NCBI GenBank assembly: GCA_014359475.1
Contig: JACIZI010000009.1
Location: 1 to 64,000, forward strand
Direction of reading: 5' to 3'
DNA length: 64,000 nucleotides
Source of the DNA: Marinobacter sp.
GTDB lineage: Bacteria; Pseudomonadota; Gammaproteobacteria; Pseudomonadales; Oleiphilaceae
Both the position numbers and the translations under genes were made by a program. The notes beneath the pieces are model-generated. The model was not told the origin of the DNA, did not search any database, and saw nothing but the letters and a program-made list of their open reading frames with translations. Numbering within the stretch: position 1 is the first letter of the stretch; each line of letters opens with the position of its first letter. Positions 40,502 to 51,027 of the stretch are shown here, piece by piece.

Positions 40502-43500
40502 ATGTTTAATCAATTGAAACTGAGAATACTCGCAGTCGGAATGGCGCTGGTACTCCCCGCTGCAGGATGGGGTGAGGTCAACTTTTCCCAGAAACCCTTG
40601 GCTGCGGGTGGTGGCGTGGAGCCTAATCTGATGTTTATGCTGGATGACTCTGGGTCCATGCGCTGGGGGTTTATGCCGGACGAGTTAATGGATGATCAGG
40701 TTGACTATAATAGTGGTCAACCCACGGATAATCTGAAAGACAATTGTGCAGCCCTTTCGACCTACGATGGTGACACATTATGCGTCCTCTCATTGGGTGA
40801 TCGGTATCCTTTGGTGAGTCCGTCGTTTAATAAGCTTTATTACAATCCAGACTTCGATTATGAACCGCCCACCAAGGCCGACGGCACTTCGTTTGCGGAC
40901 TCCAGTTTTAGTTCAGCCAAGGTTAATGGGTTTGATTCGAATTCTTCCGAAATTGACTTGGCTACCCAGTATACGGCGATCATGGATGATTATTACTATG
41001 ATGGCAAATCCGAAAGTGGCTTCTCTACAAGTTCCGAAAGTGGCTTCTCTATAAGTTCCGAAACTGACGGTAGTGCAACTGCGGCTTTCTATTATGAGTA
41101 CAACTCAGATGGGTGCTCCGACACAACCTCCTCAAGCTGCTATCAGAAAAGGACCATTCCCTACACTGGCTCTTCGAAGACCGCAGATCAGCAGCGTCAG
41201 AATTTTGCTAACTGGTTCTCGTATTATCGGACTCGTGAAATGGCTGCAAAGTCAGGGATAGGCACTGTGTTTGCCAACCCCGAGTTGAGCACGGATTTCC
41301 GGTTAGGATGGGGCGAAATAAACCAGGGAAAGCATACAGTGGAAAGTGCTGATGTCAGAGGGGTCATCGCAGGTGTACGGCCATTCGAGGATGTAAAAAC
41401 TGATTTTCTCTCATGGCTTTATGGTGGCAATGCAGATGGCTCTACTCCTTTACAGCGCGCCCTGGAGGGTGCGGGTAAATACTATGAAAATAGCGACAGA
41501 GCCTGGCTCGATGATCCGTCTCAGAGTAAAAGTACCACCAATGTAGAAAGGGAGTGTCGTATTTCCGCTACGATGCTGATGACAGACGGTTATTATAATA
41601 CAGGGAGTGACTTTAATCCGGACTTGAGTGAACGTGCAGATGACACCGATGGGGATCAGATCACTAACGAACTGGGTGATACCGGTCAGTACATCGCGGA
41701 GGATCCATTCAGCGATAACTTTACCGGCCGGGTCACGCTGGCCGACATCGCCGCCTATTACTGGAAGCGTGACCTGCGTGGAGATATCGGTAATTTTGTG
41801 CCCACAATTGACGCGGTAGAGGATGCGGACAACGAAGACATTCGCGAAACCGTTGGTAACCCGGCATTCTGGCAGCACATGATGACCTACGGCATCGGCT
41901 TTGGTGTTGAAGGGACTGTGTCCCGTGATGATGCCGTCAGCGCGGTGCTTAATGGTACGCCCGTCAATTGGTGGGACGGTAGCACTGAGGAAAACAAAAT
42001 CAATGATCTCCTCCATGCGTCCATGAACGGTCGGGGTGACTTCTTCAGTGCTGCAGATCCCGTAACGTTCCAGAGTGAACTGGAAGGACTGCTGGACCAG
42101 TTCCTCGGCACTGCAGGCTCGGCAACCGGCCTGGATTTCAACGCAGCATCCATCGATGCAGTCGATGCCGCCCTGTCCTTCTCTTCGTATTTCGAGCCGA
42201 ATGGCTGGAGTGGTGAATTGGAGGCGATATCGCTCAAAGCGGGCGAGGATGGCCGTCCAATAGAAGTGGCTCCCGAAGAAAGAGAGGGCTGGCGTGCAAG
42301 TGAAAAGCTTGAACTCATTGACCAGAATACCCGCACAGTGATCACCTATGCTGACGGCAAAGGGGTGCCCTTCCGTTGGGATAATCTGACGGATGATCAG
42401 AAGAGTGACCTTGAGTTCGGGGATGCCGCGCTGGCAACAAAACGTGTCGAGTATCTTCGGGGTAAACGCAAGCAGGAAATCGAAGCGGAAAATAATGGCA
42501 TCGGTATTTTTTTCCGCAACCGTTCGTCGCTGCTGGGTTCGATCGTAAACTCCACACCTCGGTTCGTGGGTGAACCTGATTCCGCCTGGCCGAACACGGA
42601 TGACTTTGGCGATGGCAAGTACACGGTCTTTCGCAACAACAATATTGATCGCACCCCTGTGGTTTATGTAGGCGCTAACGACGGAATGTTACATGGATTT
42701 ATCGCAAAGAATAACAGCGTTGGTGGAGGGCAGGAGGCCCTTGCCTACGTGCCTTCGTTTATTGCCTCTGCAGCTGAGAATGAGGGCCTGCATTATCTGA
42801 CTCAGCCTGGATATGACCATCGGTACTATGTGGACCTGAATCTTGAAGTCGTTGATGTCTATTCCAGAGGCCGAAGTGATGGTAGTAATGGTAACAATGG
42901 TATCGATAGTTCCGAGGAATGGCGGACGGTATTGATCGGCGGAAGTCGGGCCGGCGCGAAGGGGATCTTTGCCCTGGATGTGACGAACCCGGACGAGTTT
43001 TCTGAGGGTAGTGCAGCCAAGCACGTAATGTGGGAGTTCGAAGATTCCCGCCTTGGTTATCTGGTAGAGCCACCGGAAATTGCCCAGATGGAGTGGCCGG
43101 ACGGTAAGATTTACTGGACCGTATTTGTTCCCAGTGGCTATAACTCAGGTACTACCGGTTTCTTTATGCTGAAACTGGAAGGTGGCCTTGACGGTACCTG
43201 GACAGAAGGTCCCAAGAAGGACTTTGTTTATCATGAATTTAAGGCTGGCGGAGAGGGATTGTCCCCGGTAACGGTGGTTGACAACGTCAACGATGATTAT
43301 CTGGTGGATCGAGTGTATGCGGGTGACCTGGATGGCAACTTGTGGGTTGCCTACAACGATAAAGGTACCATGACCACGGCCTACACCTCAGGCGGGGCTG
43401 ATGTACCTTATTTCAATGCCGACCAGCCGATCACCTCGGCTCCCGCTGTGGGGTTAGGGCTGAATGGTGGTCAGGACCCGGATATCATGATTCTGTTTGG

Positions 43501-44077
43501 CACTGGCAAGTATCTGGAAGACGCGGATGTGACTGATACCAGTGACCAGTATTTCTATAGTGTTCATGAGCGGGCGAACGCAGGAACCCTGCCGCTCACC
43601 GTGAGTGATCTGGTTGCAGCGCCCGTGGCTGAGCAGTCCGGTACCATTGACGGTGCGACCCGCAGCATCCGTGTTACGTCCGATACTGAAAACCGGGTGG
43701 ATTATGAGACCAAGCGCGGCTGGTATACACCCTTGCCCACATCTGGTGAGCGTATCGTTAACTATCCGATTGTCCGTGGCGAGTACGTTTATGTGAATAC
43801 CCTGATTCCCGGTGCCAACCCCTGCCTCGGTGGTGGTGACGGCTGGGTCATGGGCTTCGAGATCCTGCGGGCCAAGAACTACACCCCGGGATATGCGGCT
43901 TTCGAGAACTCTACTGAGGGTGCTGAGGGCTTCCGTGTAGGTAGCACAGCCTCGCAGCTTGCGACATGGGGTAATCTTCTTGCATTTGGCACCGGAGGTG
44001 GTGGTGCAGAGTTTATCGAACTGCCCGAAATCGTCATCGGCCTGGGCCGCAAAGGCTGGCGCGAGATGACCGAATGA
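40502..44077 (+). CDS. pilY1: Type IV pilus tip-associated adhesin PilY1
   Basis: A 1191-residue exported protein. Signal peptide covers about residues 1-24 (hydrophobic [13 protein letters not shown]). A von Willebrand A-like region starts with a MIDAS-type DDSGS at residues 48-52. The C-terminal third is a PilY1 beta-propeller with a likely Ca-binding loop ([19 protein letters not shown]). PilY1 sits at the pilus tip and takes part in adhesion, surface sensing and pilus extension. The N-terminal section is more AT-rich than its neighbours and holds a Ser-rich duplication. The start is ATG 40502; GTG 40487 is the alternative. No pilY2 follows. Confidence 0.93.
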   Translation: MFNQLKLRILAVGMALVLPAAGWGEVNFSQKPLAAGGGVEPNLMFMLDDSGSMRWGFMPDELMDDQVDYNSGQPTDNLKDNCAALSTYDGDTLCVLSLGDRYPLVSPSFNKLYYNPDFDYEPPTKADGTSFADSSFSSAKVNGFDSNSSEIDLATQYTAIMDDYYYDGKSESGFSTSSESGFSISSETDGSATAAFYYEYNSDGCSDTTSSSCYQKRTIPYTGSSKTADQQRQNFANWFSYYRTREMAAKSGIGTVFANPELSTDFRLGWGEINQGKHTVESADVRGVIAGVRPFEDVKTDFLSWLYGGNADGSTPLQRALEGAGKYYENSDRAWLDDPSQSKSTTNVERECRISATMLMTDGYYNTGSDFNPDLSERADDTDGDQITNELGDTGQYIAEDPFSDNFTGRVTLADIAAYYWKRDLRGDIGNFVPTIDAVEDADNEDIRETVGNPAFWQHMMTYGIGFGVEGTVSRDDAVSAVLNGTPVNWWDGSTEENKINDLLHASMNGRGDFFSAADPVTFQSELEGLLDQFLGTAGSATGLDFNAASIDAVDAALSFSSYFEPNGWSGELEAISLKAGEDGRPIEVAPEEREGWRASEKLELIDQNTRTVITYADGKGVPFRWDNLTDDQKSDLEFGDAALATKRVEYLRGKRKQEIEAENNGIGIFFRNRSSLLGSIVNSTPRFVGEPDSAWPNTDDFGDGKYTVFRNNNIDRTPVVYVGANDGMLHGFIAKNNSVGGGQEALAYVPSFIASAAENEGLHYLTQPGYDHRYYVDLNLEVVDVYSRGRSDGSNGNNGIDSSEEWRTVLIGGSRAGAKGIFALDVTNPDEFSEGSAAKHVMWEFEDSRLGYLVEPPEIAQMEWPDGKIYWTVFVPSGYNSGTTGFFMLKLEGGLDGTWTEGPKKDFVYHEFKAGGEGLSPVTVVDNVNDDYLVDRVYAGDLDGNLWVAYNDKGTMTTAYTSGGADVPYFNADQPITSAPAVGLGLNGGQDPDIMILFGTGKYLEDADVTDTSDQYFYSVHERANAGTLPLTVSDLVAAPVAEQSGTIDGATRSIRVTSDTENRVDYETKRGWYTPLPTSGERIVNYPIVRGEYVYVNTLIPGANPCLGGGDGWVMGFEILRAKNYTPGYAAFENSTEGAEGFRVGSTASQLATWGNLLAFGTGGGGAEFIELPEIVIGLGRKGWREMTE
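41009..41065 (+). repeat. 24-bp tandem duplication within pilY1
   Basis: Two 24-bp copies (41009-41032 and 41033-41056, differing at one base) and a partial third encode [19 protein letters not shown]. The repeat keeps the reading frame. Confidence 0.9.
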
Positions 44078-44097
44078 CCAGAAACAGGAAAAGTCGT

Positions 44098-44517
44098 ATG
44101 AGCAGAAGTAACGCCAGAGGTTTCACGCTGATCGAGCTGATGATCGTAGTGGCCATTATCGGGATTATTGCGGCGATAGCGTATCCGTCCTACCGCAATA
44201 ACGTGATGGCCACCCACCGGGCCAACGCCCAGGCGGATCTGATGAAGCTGGCCCAGTGGATGGAGCGGAAGTACGTCCAGCAGGACTATTCCTACCAGGA
44301 TGGGGGCGGTGCCCCCGCTCTGCCGCAGACCCGCTCACCGTCAGACGGTACCAAGATGTATGACCTGTCTCTGTCTGCGGTTGGTAAAAACGCCTTCACC
44401 CTTCAGGCTGCCCCGGCGGGCGGCCAGACGGACGACCGTTGCGGTACGCTGACGCTGGATCAGGCGGGCAACAAGACCGCGACTAAAGGTGGCAGTACGG
44501 TCGCTGATTGCTGGTAA
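44098..44517 (+). CDS. pilE: Type IV minor pilin PilE
   Basis: A 139-residue pilin-like protein with leader MSRSNARG, then [24 protein letters not shown] with Glu at +5. The [16 protein letters not shown] segment and the paired C-terminal cysteines (DDRCGTLT and ADCW) fit PilE-type minor pilins. ATG 44098 has AGGAAA upstream; ATG 44074, overlapping the pilY1 stop, is an alternative giving a 16-residue leader. Last gene of the operon. Confidence 0.88.
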   Translation: MSRSNARGFTLIELMIVVAIIGIIAAIAYPSYRNNVMATHRANAQADLMKLAQWMERKYVQQDYSYQDGGGAPALPQTRSPSDGTKMYDLSLSAVGKNAFTLQAAPAGGQTDDRCGTLTLDQAGNKTATKGGSTVADCW

Positions 44518-44529
44518 TCGCGTGCCTGT

Positions 44530-44561
44530 GGGCAGCCCGTTCAGCAGCGTACAGGCTGCCC
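44530..44561. terminator. Hairpin between convergent pilE and fimT-like genes
   Basis: GGGCAGCC (44530-44537) pairs with GGCTGCCC (44554-44561). The right arm lies in the 3' end of the minus-strand gene. There is no T-tract, so a terminator role is inferred from position. Confidence 0.45.
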
Positions 44562-45101
44562 GCCAGAATCTTCAGGATAGCCGTCGCCGTCGGTATCTCG
44601 TGCTAATCGCACTTTGCCACTTTTAGGAATCAGAAAGTGAGCTGCCTTGGTGGATTCCTGGATGTCGGGGCACCAGGTGATGTTACCCAGGTCGCTGTAC
44701 ACCATCCCATCGGCCCGATACTGGAAATAACTGCGATTGAAGGAGCGTACCGTGAGCTTTCCCCGTGAAGGTGGCGGCACCACCCGGATGATCTGCTCCG
44801 CGTGATTGACCTTCCTGAGGTTCTTCGGGTCGTAAAACAGGGTGACCGGTTTTGACCAGTCCCTGCTGCAGCGGTTGTCGCTGTTCAGCGGGCAGAGTGT
44901 GACGACGCGCCTGCCCAGAACGGCTTCCTGGCGGGCCATGGCGAACATGGCCAGTGTGTCGTTGATGACTGCACGGCGCTGGCTCTTTTCGATCAGTGGT
45001 GAAAAGGAGGGTGCCGCGATAGCAGCGACTATGCCGATGATGGCAATAGCAACCATAAGCTCAACGAGAGTCAGCCCCCGCTGACCGGAACCTTGTTTCA
45101 T
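44541..45101 (-). CDS. fimT: FimT/GspH-like pseudopilin
   Basis: A 186-residue prepilin with leader MKQGSGQRG, cleaved before Leu, Glu at +5 (LTLVE) and the hydrophobic MVAIAIIGIVAAIAAPSF. The downstream ARQEAVLGRRVVTLCP segment and a second cysteine pair fit the GspH/FimT domain. It is a second FimT/U-type gene, transcribed toward the minor-pilin operon. In some bacteria FimT helps DNA uptake; the basic C-terminal region here could bind DNA, but this is inference. Confidence 0.85.
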   Translation of the reverse strand: MKQGSGQRGLTLVELMVAIAIIGIVAAIAAPSFSPLIEKSQRRAVINDTLAMFAMARQEAVLGRRVVTLCPLNSDNRCSRDWSKPVTLFYDPKNLRKVNHAEQIIRVVPPPSRGKLTVRSFNRSYFQYRADGMVYSDLGNITWCPDIQESTKAAHFLIPKSGKVRLARDTDGDGYPEDSGGQPVRC

Positions 45102-45224
45102 CCCTGAATCTCCTCCGGTCCCCGTCCTGGGAACCGTTTTTCTGTTTTCAGTCTGCTGAGTAGTCTAACGAACGAAAAATGTCCGGATAAAGGGTCAGTT
45201 TCCCAATCCCCTGTAAGAAATAAC

Positions 45225-46601
45225 CTACTCCATCCCCAGTTTCTTCAACCGATACCGCAACGCCCGGAAGCTGATCCCCAGCCGTTTCGCGGCGGCCGTT
45301 TTGTTCCAGCGGGTTGCCTCCAGTGCCTTCTCGATGGTCTGGCGTTCGATGGTTTCCAGGTAGCCTTCCAGGTCTACTTCGCCATCCGGTACTGCGATGT
45401 GGTCGCACTGTTCGCCGGGACCGGAGTTTCCGGTGCCCGGTGCGATGGGCGCATTGCCCATTTGCAGGTCATCGGAGCCGATGCGGTCTTCCTCGCACAG
45501 GGTAAAGGCCCGCTCCAGTATGTTTTCCAGTTCCCTTACGTTGCCGGGGAAGCTGTAATGTTTCAGCTTGTTGATGGCATCCGTGGTCAGGCTGGCCGGC
45601 GGGCATTCGTATTCTTCTGCCAGATGCCCCAGGATATGACCAGCGAGCAGGGGGATGTCATCCGGGTGTTCCCGCAGGGGCGGGACCGCCAGTTCGATGA
45701 CGTTGATGCGGTAGAAGAGATCCTGGCGGAATTCGCCGTTGCGGACCAGTTCCGGCAGGTTGCGGTGGGTGGCGCTGAGGAGGCGCACGTCCACCGGGAT
45801 TTCCCGGCTGTCTCCCACCGGGCGCACGGCTTTTTCCTGGATGGCCCGCAGCAGTTTCACCTGCATGGCCATGGGCAGGTCCGCCACTTCGTCCAGGAAC
45901 AGGGTGCCGCCGCTGGCATCCCGGAACATGCCGTCCTTGTTGTCGATGGCGCCGGTAAAGCTGCCTTTCTTGTGGCCGAAAAATTCGCTTTCCATCAGTT
46001 CGGAAGGAATGGCTCCGCAGTTCACCGCCACAAACGGCTTGTCGCCCCGGGGACCCTGGGAGTGGATCATCCGGGCAACCAGCTCCTTGCCGCTGCCGGA
46101 CTCGCCGCTGATGAATACCGGGGCCTGGCTGCGGGCCAGTTTGCGTACCCGGCTGCGCAGTTTGCGGATTTCCTCGGACTGGCCCAGCAGCAGGCCCTGT
46201 TCGTCGTCCTGGACGGGGGCTGGTTGCTCTGGTTTCGAGAGTTTCAGGGCGCTGTTGACCAGCTCCCGCAGGCGGGGCAGTTCTACCGGTTTGGAGACAA
46301 AGTCAAAGGCCCCCGCCTTCAGCGCTTCGATGGCGGTGTCCATGCTGCCGTAGGCGGTGATCACGGCCACCGGCGTGTGCGGACAGTATTGCTGCATCCA
46401 CTGCACCAGTTCAATGCCGTTGCCGTCCGGCAGATTCATGTCGGTCAGGCAGAGCTGCGGGGGGTTGTCGGCCAGCAGTTGTTTGGCGCTGGCCACGTCC
46501 TTCGCTGTAAGTGTGGCAATGCCCATGCGGCTGAGAGTGATTTCCAGGAGGTCGCGGATATCCGGCTCGTCGTCGACGATCAGGGCTGTCTGGCTGGTCA
46601 T
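45225..46601 (-). CDS. pilR: Sigma-54-dependent response regulator PilR
   Basis: An NtrC-family activator of pilin transcription. The receiver domain holds the acidic pocket DDEPD and phospho-acceptor Asp in LTDMNLPDGNG. The AAA+ domain has Walker A GESGSGKE and the sigma-54 contact loop, here GSFTGA in place of GAFTGA. The C-terminal Fis-type HTH (KTAAAKRLGISFRALRYRLKKLG) ends the 458-residue protein. The gene follows pilS on the same strand after 45 bp. Confidence 0.96.
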   Translation of the reverse strand: MTSQTALIVDDEPDIRDLLEITLSRMGIATLTAKDVASAKQLLADNPPQLCLTDMNLPDGNGIELVQWMQQYCPHTPVAVITAYGSMDTAIEALKAGAFDFVSKPVELPRLRELVNSALKLSKPEQPAPVQDDEQGLLLGQSEEIRKLRSRVRKLARSQAPVFISGESGSGKELVARMIHSQGPRGDKPFVAVNCGAIPSELMESEFFGHKKGSFTGAIDNKDGMFRDASGGTLFLDEVADLPMAMQVKLLRAIQEKAVRPVGDSREIPVDVRLLSATHRNLPELVRNGEFRQDLFYRINVIELAVPPLREHPDDIPLLAGHILGHLAEEYECPPASLTTDAINKLKHYSFPGNVRELENILERAFTLCEEDRIGSDDLQMGNAPIAPGTGNSGPGEQCDHIAVPDGEVDLEGYLETIERQTIEKALEATRWNKTAAAKRLGISFRALRYRLKKLGME

Positions 46602-46646
46602 GGGCGTTTATTGTTCCCTTTTTTGTTCAGACGCTACGTTTAGTTA

Positions 46647-48260
46647 TTATATCAGCCGCCCGTGGTGAGCGAAGGTAATCCTGAAGCAGCATCCCGGTTC
46701 ACCGTCCTCAACCAGGGATAGGTGAGCCTGATTAGCCTCGCACAGTTCCCGCGCCAGATAAAGACCCAGGCCGGTGCCGCTCTTGTCGGTGGTGAAGAAC
46801 GGCTCGAATACGGAGTTGCGGTCTTTCTCCGGTATGCCGGGACCGAAATCCCGCACGTCCAGGTAGGCCCGCTCGCCATCGGTGGCGGTGCCGGTGCGCA
46901 GTTCCAGCAGCGGCTTGCCGCAGGCCTGTTTGCTGTAGCGCAGCCCATTGTCGCTCAGGTTCACCAGCACCTGCTCGATCTGGCTGCGGTCAAAACGGGC
47001 CGGAGGCAGTTTGTCGCCGGTGCGCAGCCGTATTTCCGCGTCGCCCCCGTCTTTGTTCAGGCTTTGCAGGTAATCCTCACGGAATTCGGTCAGCCACTGG
47101 TTCAGGTCCACCAGATCGCTGTTGGCGGGCCGCCGGCGCGACAGGTCCAGCACGTTCTCGATGATGCTGTTCACCCTTCGTGAGTGGCGTTTGATGATAT
47201 CCAGCATCTTGCGGTCACCATTATCCAGGGCGGGGGATTCTTCCATCAGCTGGGCCGCGTGGCTGATGGCCCCGAGAGGATTACGGATTTCGTGGGCGAT
47301 ACCGGCGGTCAGGCGGCCCAGGGAGGCCAGTTTCATTTGCTGTGCCTGCTGGGTCACCCGGCTCATATCTTCGATAAAGATCAGGATCTGATCGCCCTGT
47401 TGCTGATCCAGCTGAGTGAAGTTTGCCTGAAGCAGCGGAGAGGTGGGGGTGGGCTGGAAGGGCTCTGCCCGCCTGGCCGGTTCTTTCAGCCAGGTCTCCA
47501 GACCCCGCTTGAGAGGCGCAGGCAGACCCTGGCGGTGGGCTTCTTGGCTGTCCAGGTTCTGGCCGGGGAACAGCAGCTCTTCCGCGGCTGCATTGGCCAG
47601 CCGGATCTGGCCAAAACGGTCGGTCACCACAATGCCGGTGCGCATGCGCTGGATGATCTGCCGGTTGATCTGTTCCAGTTCGGCGATGCTGCGGGCCCGG
47701 GACAGGGCCAGGCGTTCGCTGCGAATCATGCGCCGGGAGATGTACTGGATAAAAAACGCCGCCGCGAAGTACAGAATGCCCAGTGAACCGGCCCGTACGA
47801 TGTCGTCGGCGGAGTGCCCCAGCCGGAGTACTGACCAGATAGCCACCAGGAGCGAAAACAGCGCCCCCAGCGCGGCATAGAAGGTGCCCATCCGTCCCGG
47901 GCTGAGGATATTGCCGGCCGCCACCACAACGATAGTCAGATTGGCCAGCCCATTGGTAATGCCGCTGCTGGCGAACAGCAGTATGTGGATGATCACAATA
48001 TCCATCAGGATGGACAGCGTGATATGGCGCTGGGAAGGCTGAAACCCCGCGAGAATGGTCAGGCCAATAAAGCTGTTAATGGCTGCGTAGCTGACCACTG
48101 TGAACTGGTAGGTTGCCAGTGCCCGAAAGTGGGTTTCAACATTGATGGGTTCAACAAACAACAGGGCCAGTAACAGCAGGCTGACCACCAGCCGGTAGTG
48201 ATTATAGATCCGGAACAGGCTGGTTTGTTGCTGGCCGGGTGTTTTTGCGGTCGTGCTCAT
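46647..48260 (-). CDS. pilS: Sensor histidine kinase PilS
   Basis: A membrane kinase partner of PilR. About six transmembrane segments (residues 25-190) precede a PAS domain, then the HisKA motif AGIAHEIRNPLGAISHA with the phospho-accepting His, and a HATPase domain (DNGLRYS, GTGLGLYLARELC). In P. aeruginosa PilS monitors PilA in the membrane. Start MSTTAKTPGQQQ at 48260 gives 537 residues; the frame is open for 61 more codons without conservation. The RBS is weak. Confidence 0.94.
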   Translation of the reverse strand: MSTTAKTPGQQQTSLFRIYNHYRLVVSLLLLALLFVEPINVETHFRALATYQFTVVSYAAINSFIGLTILAGFQPSQRHITLSILMDIVIIHILLFASSGITNGLANLTIVVVAAGNILSPGRMGTFYAALGALFSLLVAIWSVLRLGHSADDIVRAGSLGILYFAAAFFIQYISRRMIRSERLALSRARSIAELEQINRQIIQRMRTGIVVTDRFGQIRLANAAAEELLFPGQNLDSQEAHRQGLPAPLKRGLETWLKEPARRAEPFQPTPTSPLLQANFTQLDQQQGDQILIFIEDMSRVTQQAQQMKLASLGRLTAGIAHEIRNPLGAISHAAQLMEESPALDNGDRKMLDIIKRHSRRVNSIIENVLDLSRRRPANSDLVDLNQWLTEFREDYLQSLNKDGGDAEIRLRTGDKLPPARFDRSQIEQVLVNLSDNGLRYSKQACGKPLLELRTGTATDGERAYLDVRDFGPGIPEKDRNSVFEPFFTTDKSGTGLGLYLARELCEANQAHLSLVEDGEPGCCFRITFAHHGRLI

Positions 48261-48345
48261 GAATCGCCGGTTGCCGGAAGAAATGGAGTGCCTTGCAGGG
48301 TTATAATAACCTCTTATTCCCAGTGAGTGACAGGAGCAGTCCCTT

Positions 48346-50007
48346 ATGTCCGAGTTCCGCAAGACCGCCCCCGGTAGCCAAAGCCAGCGCCTGCGGGTTG
48401 TGATCGCCCAGGTGGATTTCCTGGTGGGCGACATCCCCGGCAATACCCGTAAGGTGATCGGGTCTGTGCGGGAAGCGGAACAGCAGCATGGCGCGGATAT
48501 TGTGGTGTTCCCGGAACTGTGCCTGACCGGCTACCCGCCAGAGGATCTGTTGTTGCGTCCCAGCATGGATATTCGCGTGGCGGAGGCGCTGGATGCCTTG
48601 CTGACGGAATCCTTCTCCGCCGCGGTGATCCTGGGGGCTCCCCAGCGGCACGCCGGACTCCTGTACAACGCGGCGCTGGTGATCAGTGAGGGGCGGATAA
48701 ACGCCCGGTATTTCAAGCAATTCCCCCCGAACTACCAGGTGTTCGACGAGAAACGCTATTTCGCTTCGGGTGATGAAACCTGTGTGGTGGAGATTTGCGG
48801 CGTGCCGGTTGGCATCACGGTCTGCGAAGATATCTGGAGCGATGGCCCGCTGGAAAGGGCGGCCTCGGCCGGCGCGCAACTGGTTATCAATCTGAACGCC
48901 TCGCCCTACGATATCGACAAGCAGGCCCGCCGCAAGGCCCTGCTCGAGCGCAAGGCGGCTGAGAACCGGGTCAGTATTGTCTACTGCAACCTGGTGGGCG
49001 GCCAGGACGAACTGGTGTTTGATGGCGGCTCCATGGTGTATGACCACTCCGGGGTGCTGGCGGTGGAGGCGCCCCAGTTCGAGGAGGGGCTCTACCCGGT
49101 GGAGTTTGTCTGCGAACACCATTGTCAGCCGGTATCGGCGCCGCCCTTGCCTGAGCCCAGTCTGGAGCAGAATGTCTACCGGGCCCTGGTGCTGGGTGTG
49201 CGGGACTATGTGAACAAGAACGGCTTCCGCTCGGTGGTGCTGGGGCTCTCCGGCGGTATTGATTCAGCTCTGACTCTGGCCGTGGCGGTGGATGCGCTGG
49301 GTGCGGACCGGGTGAGGGCGGTGATGATGCCGTTCCGTTATACCTCCGGCATGAGCCTGGAGGATGCCGCGGCGGAGGCAGAAAGCCTGGGTGTTCAGTA
49401 CGACGTCTTCTCCATCGAGCCCATGTACGATGCTTTTATGGGTAGCCTGCAGGAGGCCTTTGCCGGCACCACCCCGGACACGACCGAGGAAAACCTGCAG
49501 GCCCGCCTGCGCGGTGTGTTATTGATGTCGTTATCCAACAAGTTCGGTTCCCTGGTGCTGACCACCGGCAACAAGAGCGAGTTGGCGGTCGGCTATTCCA
49601 CCCTTTACGGAGACATGGCTGGCGGCTTTGATGTGCTCAAGGACGTGCCCAAAACCATGGTATTCCGCCTGTCCCGCTACCGCAACACGATCAGCCCGGT
49701 GATCCCGGAACGGGTGATTACACGGCCGCCTTCGGCCGAGCTTGCCCCGGACCAGAAAGATGAGGACAGTCTGCCCGGCTATGATGTACTGGATCAGATC
49801 CTCAACCTGTACGTGGAGCGGGACTACAGCGCCGAGGCGATCATTGCTGAAGGCTTTGCAAGGGACGACGTGGAGCGAGTGCTCCGGCTGGTGGATATCA
49901 ACGAATACAAGCGTCGCCAGGCCCCGATTGGCGTGCGGATTACGGAAAGGGGGTTCGGCAAGGATCGGCGTTATCCGATCACCAACGGCTGGAAAAGCGG
50001 CAAATAA
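48346..50007 (+). CDS. nadE: Glutamine-dependent NAD+ synthetase
   Basis: Makes NAD+ from deamido-NAD+, ATP and glutamine. The N-terminal nitrilase-type glutaminase contains the catalytic Glu (FPELCLTGYPPEDL), Lys and Cys160 (ITVCEDIW). The C-terminal synthetase domain has the ATP-binding SGGIDS at 302-307. Length is 553 residues, the glutamine-dependent class. A TATAAT lies at 48303 within a GGTTAT-A-ATAACC palindrome 40 bp upstream, but no good -35 is seen. Confidence 0.96.
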   Translation: MSEFRKTAPGSQSQRLRVVIAQVDFLVGDIPGNTRKVIGSVREAEQQHGADIVVFPELCLTGYPPEDLLLRPSMDIRVAEALDALLTESFSAAVILGAPQRHAGLLYNAALVISEGRINARYFKQFPPNYQVFDEKRYFASGDETCVVEICGVPVGITVCEDIWSDGPLERAASAGAQLVINLNASPYDIDKQARRKALLERKAAENRVSIVYCNLVGGQDELVFDGGSMVYDHSGVLAVEAPQFEEGLYPVEFVCEHHCQPVSAPPLPEPSLEQNVYRALVLGVRDYVNKNGFRSVVLGLSGGIDSALTLAVAVDALGADRVRAVMMPFRYTSGMSLEDAAAEAESLGVQYDVFSIEPMYDAFMGSLQEAFAGTTPDTTEENLQARLRGVLLMSLSNKFGSLVLTTGNKSELAVGYSTLYGDMAGGFDVLKDVPKTMVFRLSRYRNTISPVIPERVITRPPSAELAPDQKDEDSLPGYDVLDQILNLYVERDYSAEAIIAEGFARDDVERVLRLVDINEYKRRQAPIGVRITERGFGKDRRYPITNGWKSGK

Positions 50008-50019
50008 GACAGGGAGAGG

Positions 50020-50052
50020 CGACCCTGTTGCATTCGGCCCGCAACAGGGTCG
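50020..50052. terminator. Bidirectional hairpin between nadE and bamD
   Basis: CGACCCTGTTGC (50020-50031) and GCAACAGGGTCG (50041-50052) form a perfect 12-bp stem with a 9-nt loop, midway between converging stops. There is no T-tract on either side. Confidence 0.6.
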
Positions 50053-50060
50053 GCGCGGGA

Positions 50061-50891
50061 TCAGTCGCCCAGCATGCCGAAGGTGACAACACTGAGCAGG
50101 GAACGGCGCTCGTTTTTCGGCAGGCTGCTCCGGAATTTGCCCTCTTGATCAAACGCCCTGCTGTTCGGGAAGTTGACCCGCAGCAGCGCGATGGCATCTT
50201 TGGCTGGCTTGTCCAGGTCAAGCCGCTGGCTGGTCTCCGCCAGAATAATCAGCGCTTCCTCCACAGAGGGTGTGCGAGGGTAATTCTCGATCACATACGC
50301 TGCCCGCTTGTTTGCGGCCACATAGGCCTGACGCTTGATGTAGTAGCGGGCAGCACGGATTTCCAGCGCGGCCAGCCGGTTACGGATGCTGATCATCCGC
50401 TGGCGGGCATCCGGCGCATACTGGCTGTCCGGGTAACGGCTCAGTAACTGGCTGAAATCCTGAAACGCCTGGCGTTGCTCGCCGGGCTCCCGGGCATCCA
50501 CGTCCACGGGCAGGTAGCGGGACGCCAGGCCCAGGTCCAGGTTGTAGGAGGCAAGCCCCCGCATATACAGGGCATAGTCGCCGTGCTCGCTTTGCGGGTT
50601 AAGGCGCAGAAAGCGATCCGCAGCGGAGCGGGCACCCTCAAGGTCCAGGTTTTGATAGCGCGCATAGATCAGATCCAGCTGAGCCTGCTCTGCATAGCGG
50701 CCGAAGGGGTAATAGGTTTCCAGATAGCCCAGATTCTGCTCGGCCCTGGTAAAGTTGCCGGCATTCATCGCCTGGCGGGCGTTCTTGTAATAGGTTTCCT
50801 CCGGCAGCACCTCTTCGGGCCGGTTGGAAGCACAACCGCTGATTACCAGGGCAAGGGTGGTCAATAAAAGCAGGCGGACAACTGATCTCAT
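50061..50891 (-). CDS. bamD: Outer membrane assembly lipoprotein BamD
   Basis: An essential lipoprotein of the BAM complex that inserts beta-barrel proteins. The signal peptide ends at Cys20 (LVISGC). TPR-like repeats follow (YYKNARQAMNAGNFTRAEQNL, YPFGRYAEQAQLDLIYARY, PQSEHGDYALYMRGL). Length is 276 residues, a little longer than in E. coli because of the C-terminus. Start MRSVVRLLLL at 50891 gives a proper signal peptide; longer readings cross into the divergent rluD region. Confidence 0.96.
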   Translation of the reverse strand: MRSVVRLLLLTTLALVISGCASNRPEEVLPEETYYKNARQAMNAGNFTRAEQNLGYLETYYPFGRYAEQAQLDLIYARYQNLDLEGARSAADRFLRLNPQSEHGDYALYMRGLASYNLDLGLASRYLPVDVDAREPGEQRQAFQDFSQLLSRYPDSQYAPDARQRMISIRNRLAALEIRAARYYIKRQAYVAANKRAAYVIENYPRTPSVEEALIILAETSQRLDLDKPAKDAIALLRVNFPNSRAFDQEGKFRSSLPKNERRSLLSVVTFGMLGD

Positions 50892-51027
50892 GCCGGAATC
50901 CCGTATAATGGTTGTCAGAAAATGATCGGTCATTGTAACGGGGAACCGTTGCCTTGTGCAGCCTTGTGTCGGAGGCTGCCTCTTAATCTGGTCCGAATGT
51001 AATCCAATCACTGGCCCCGGGGGCTGA

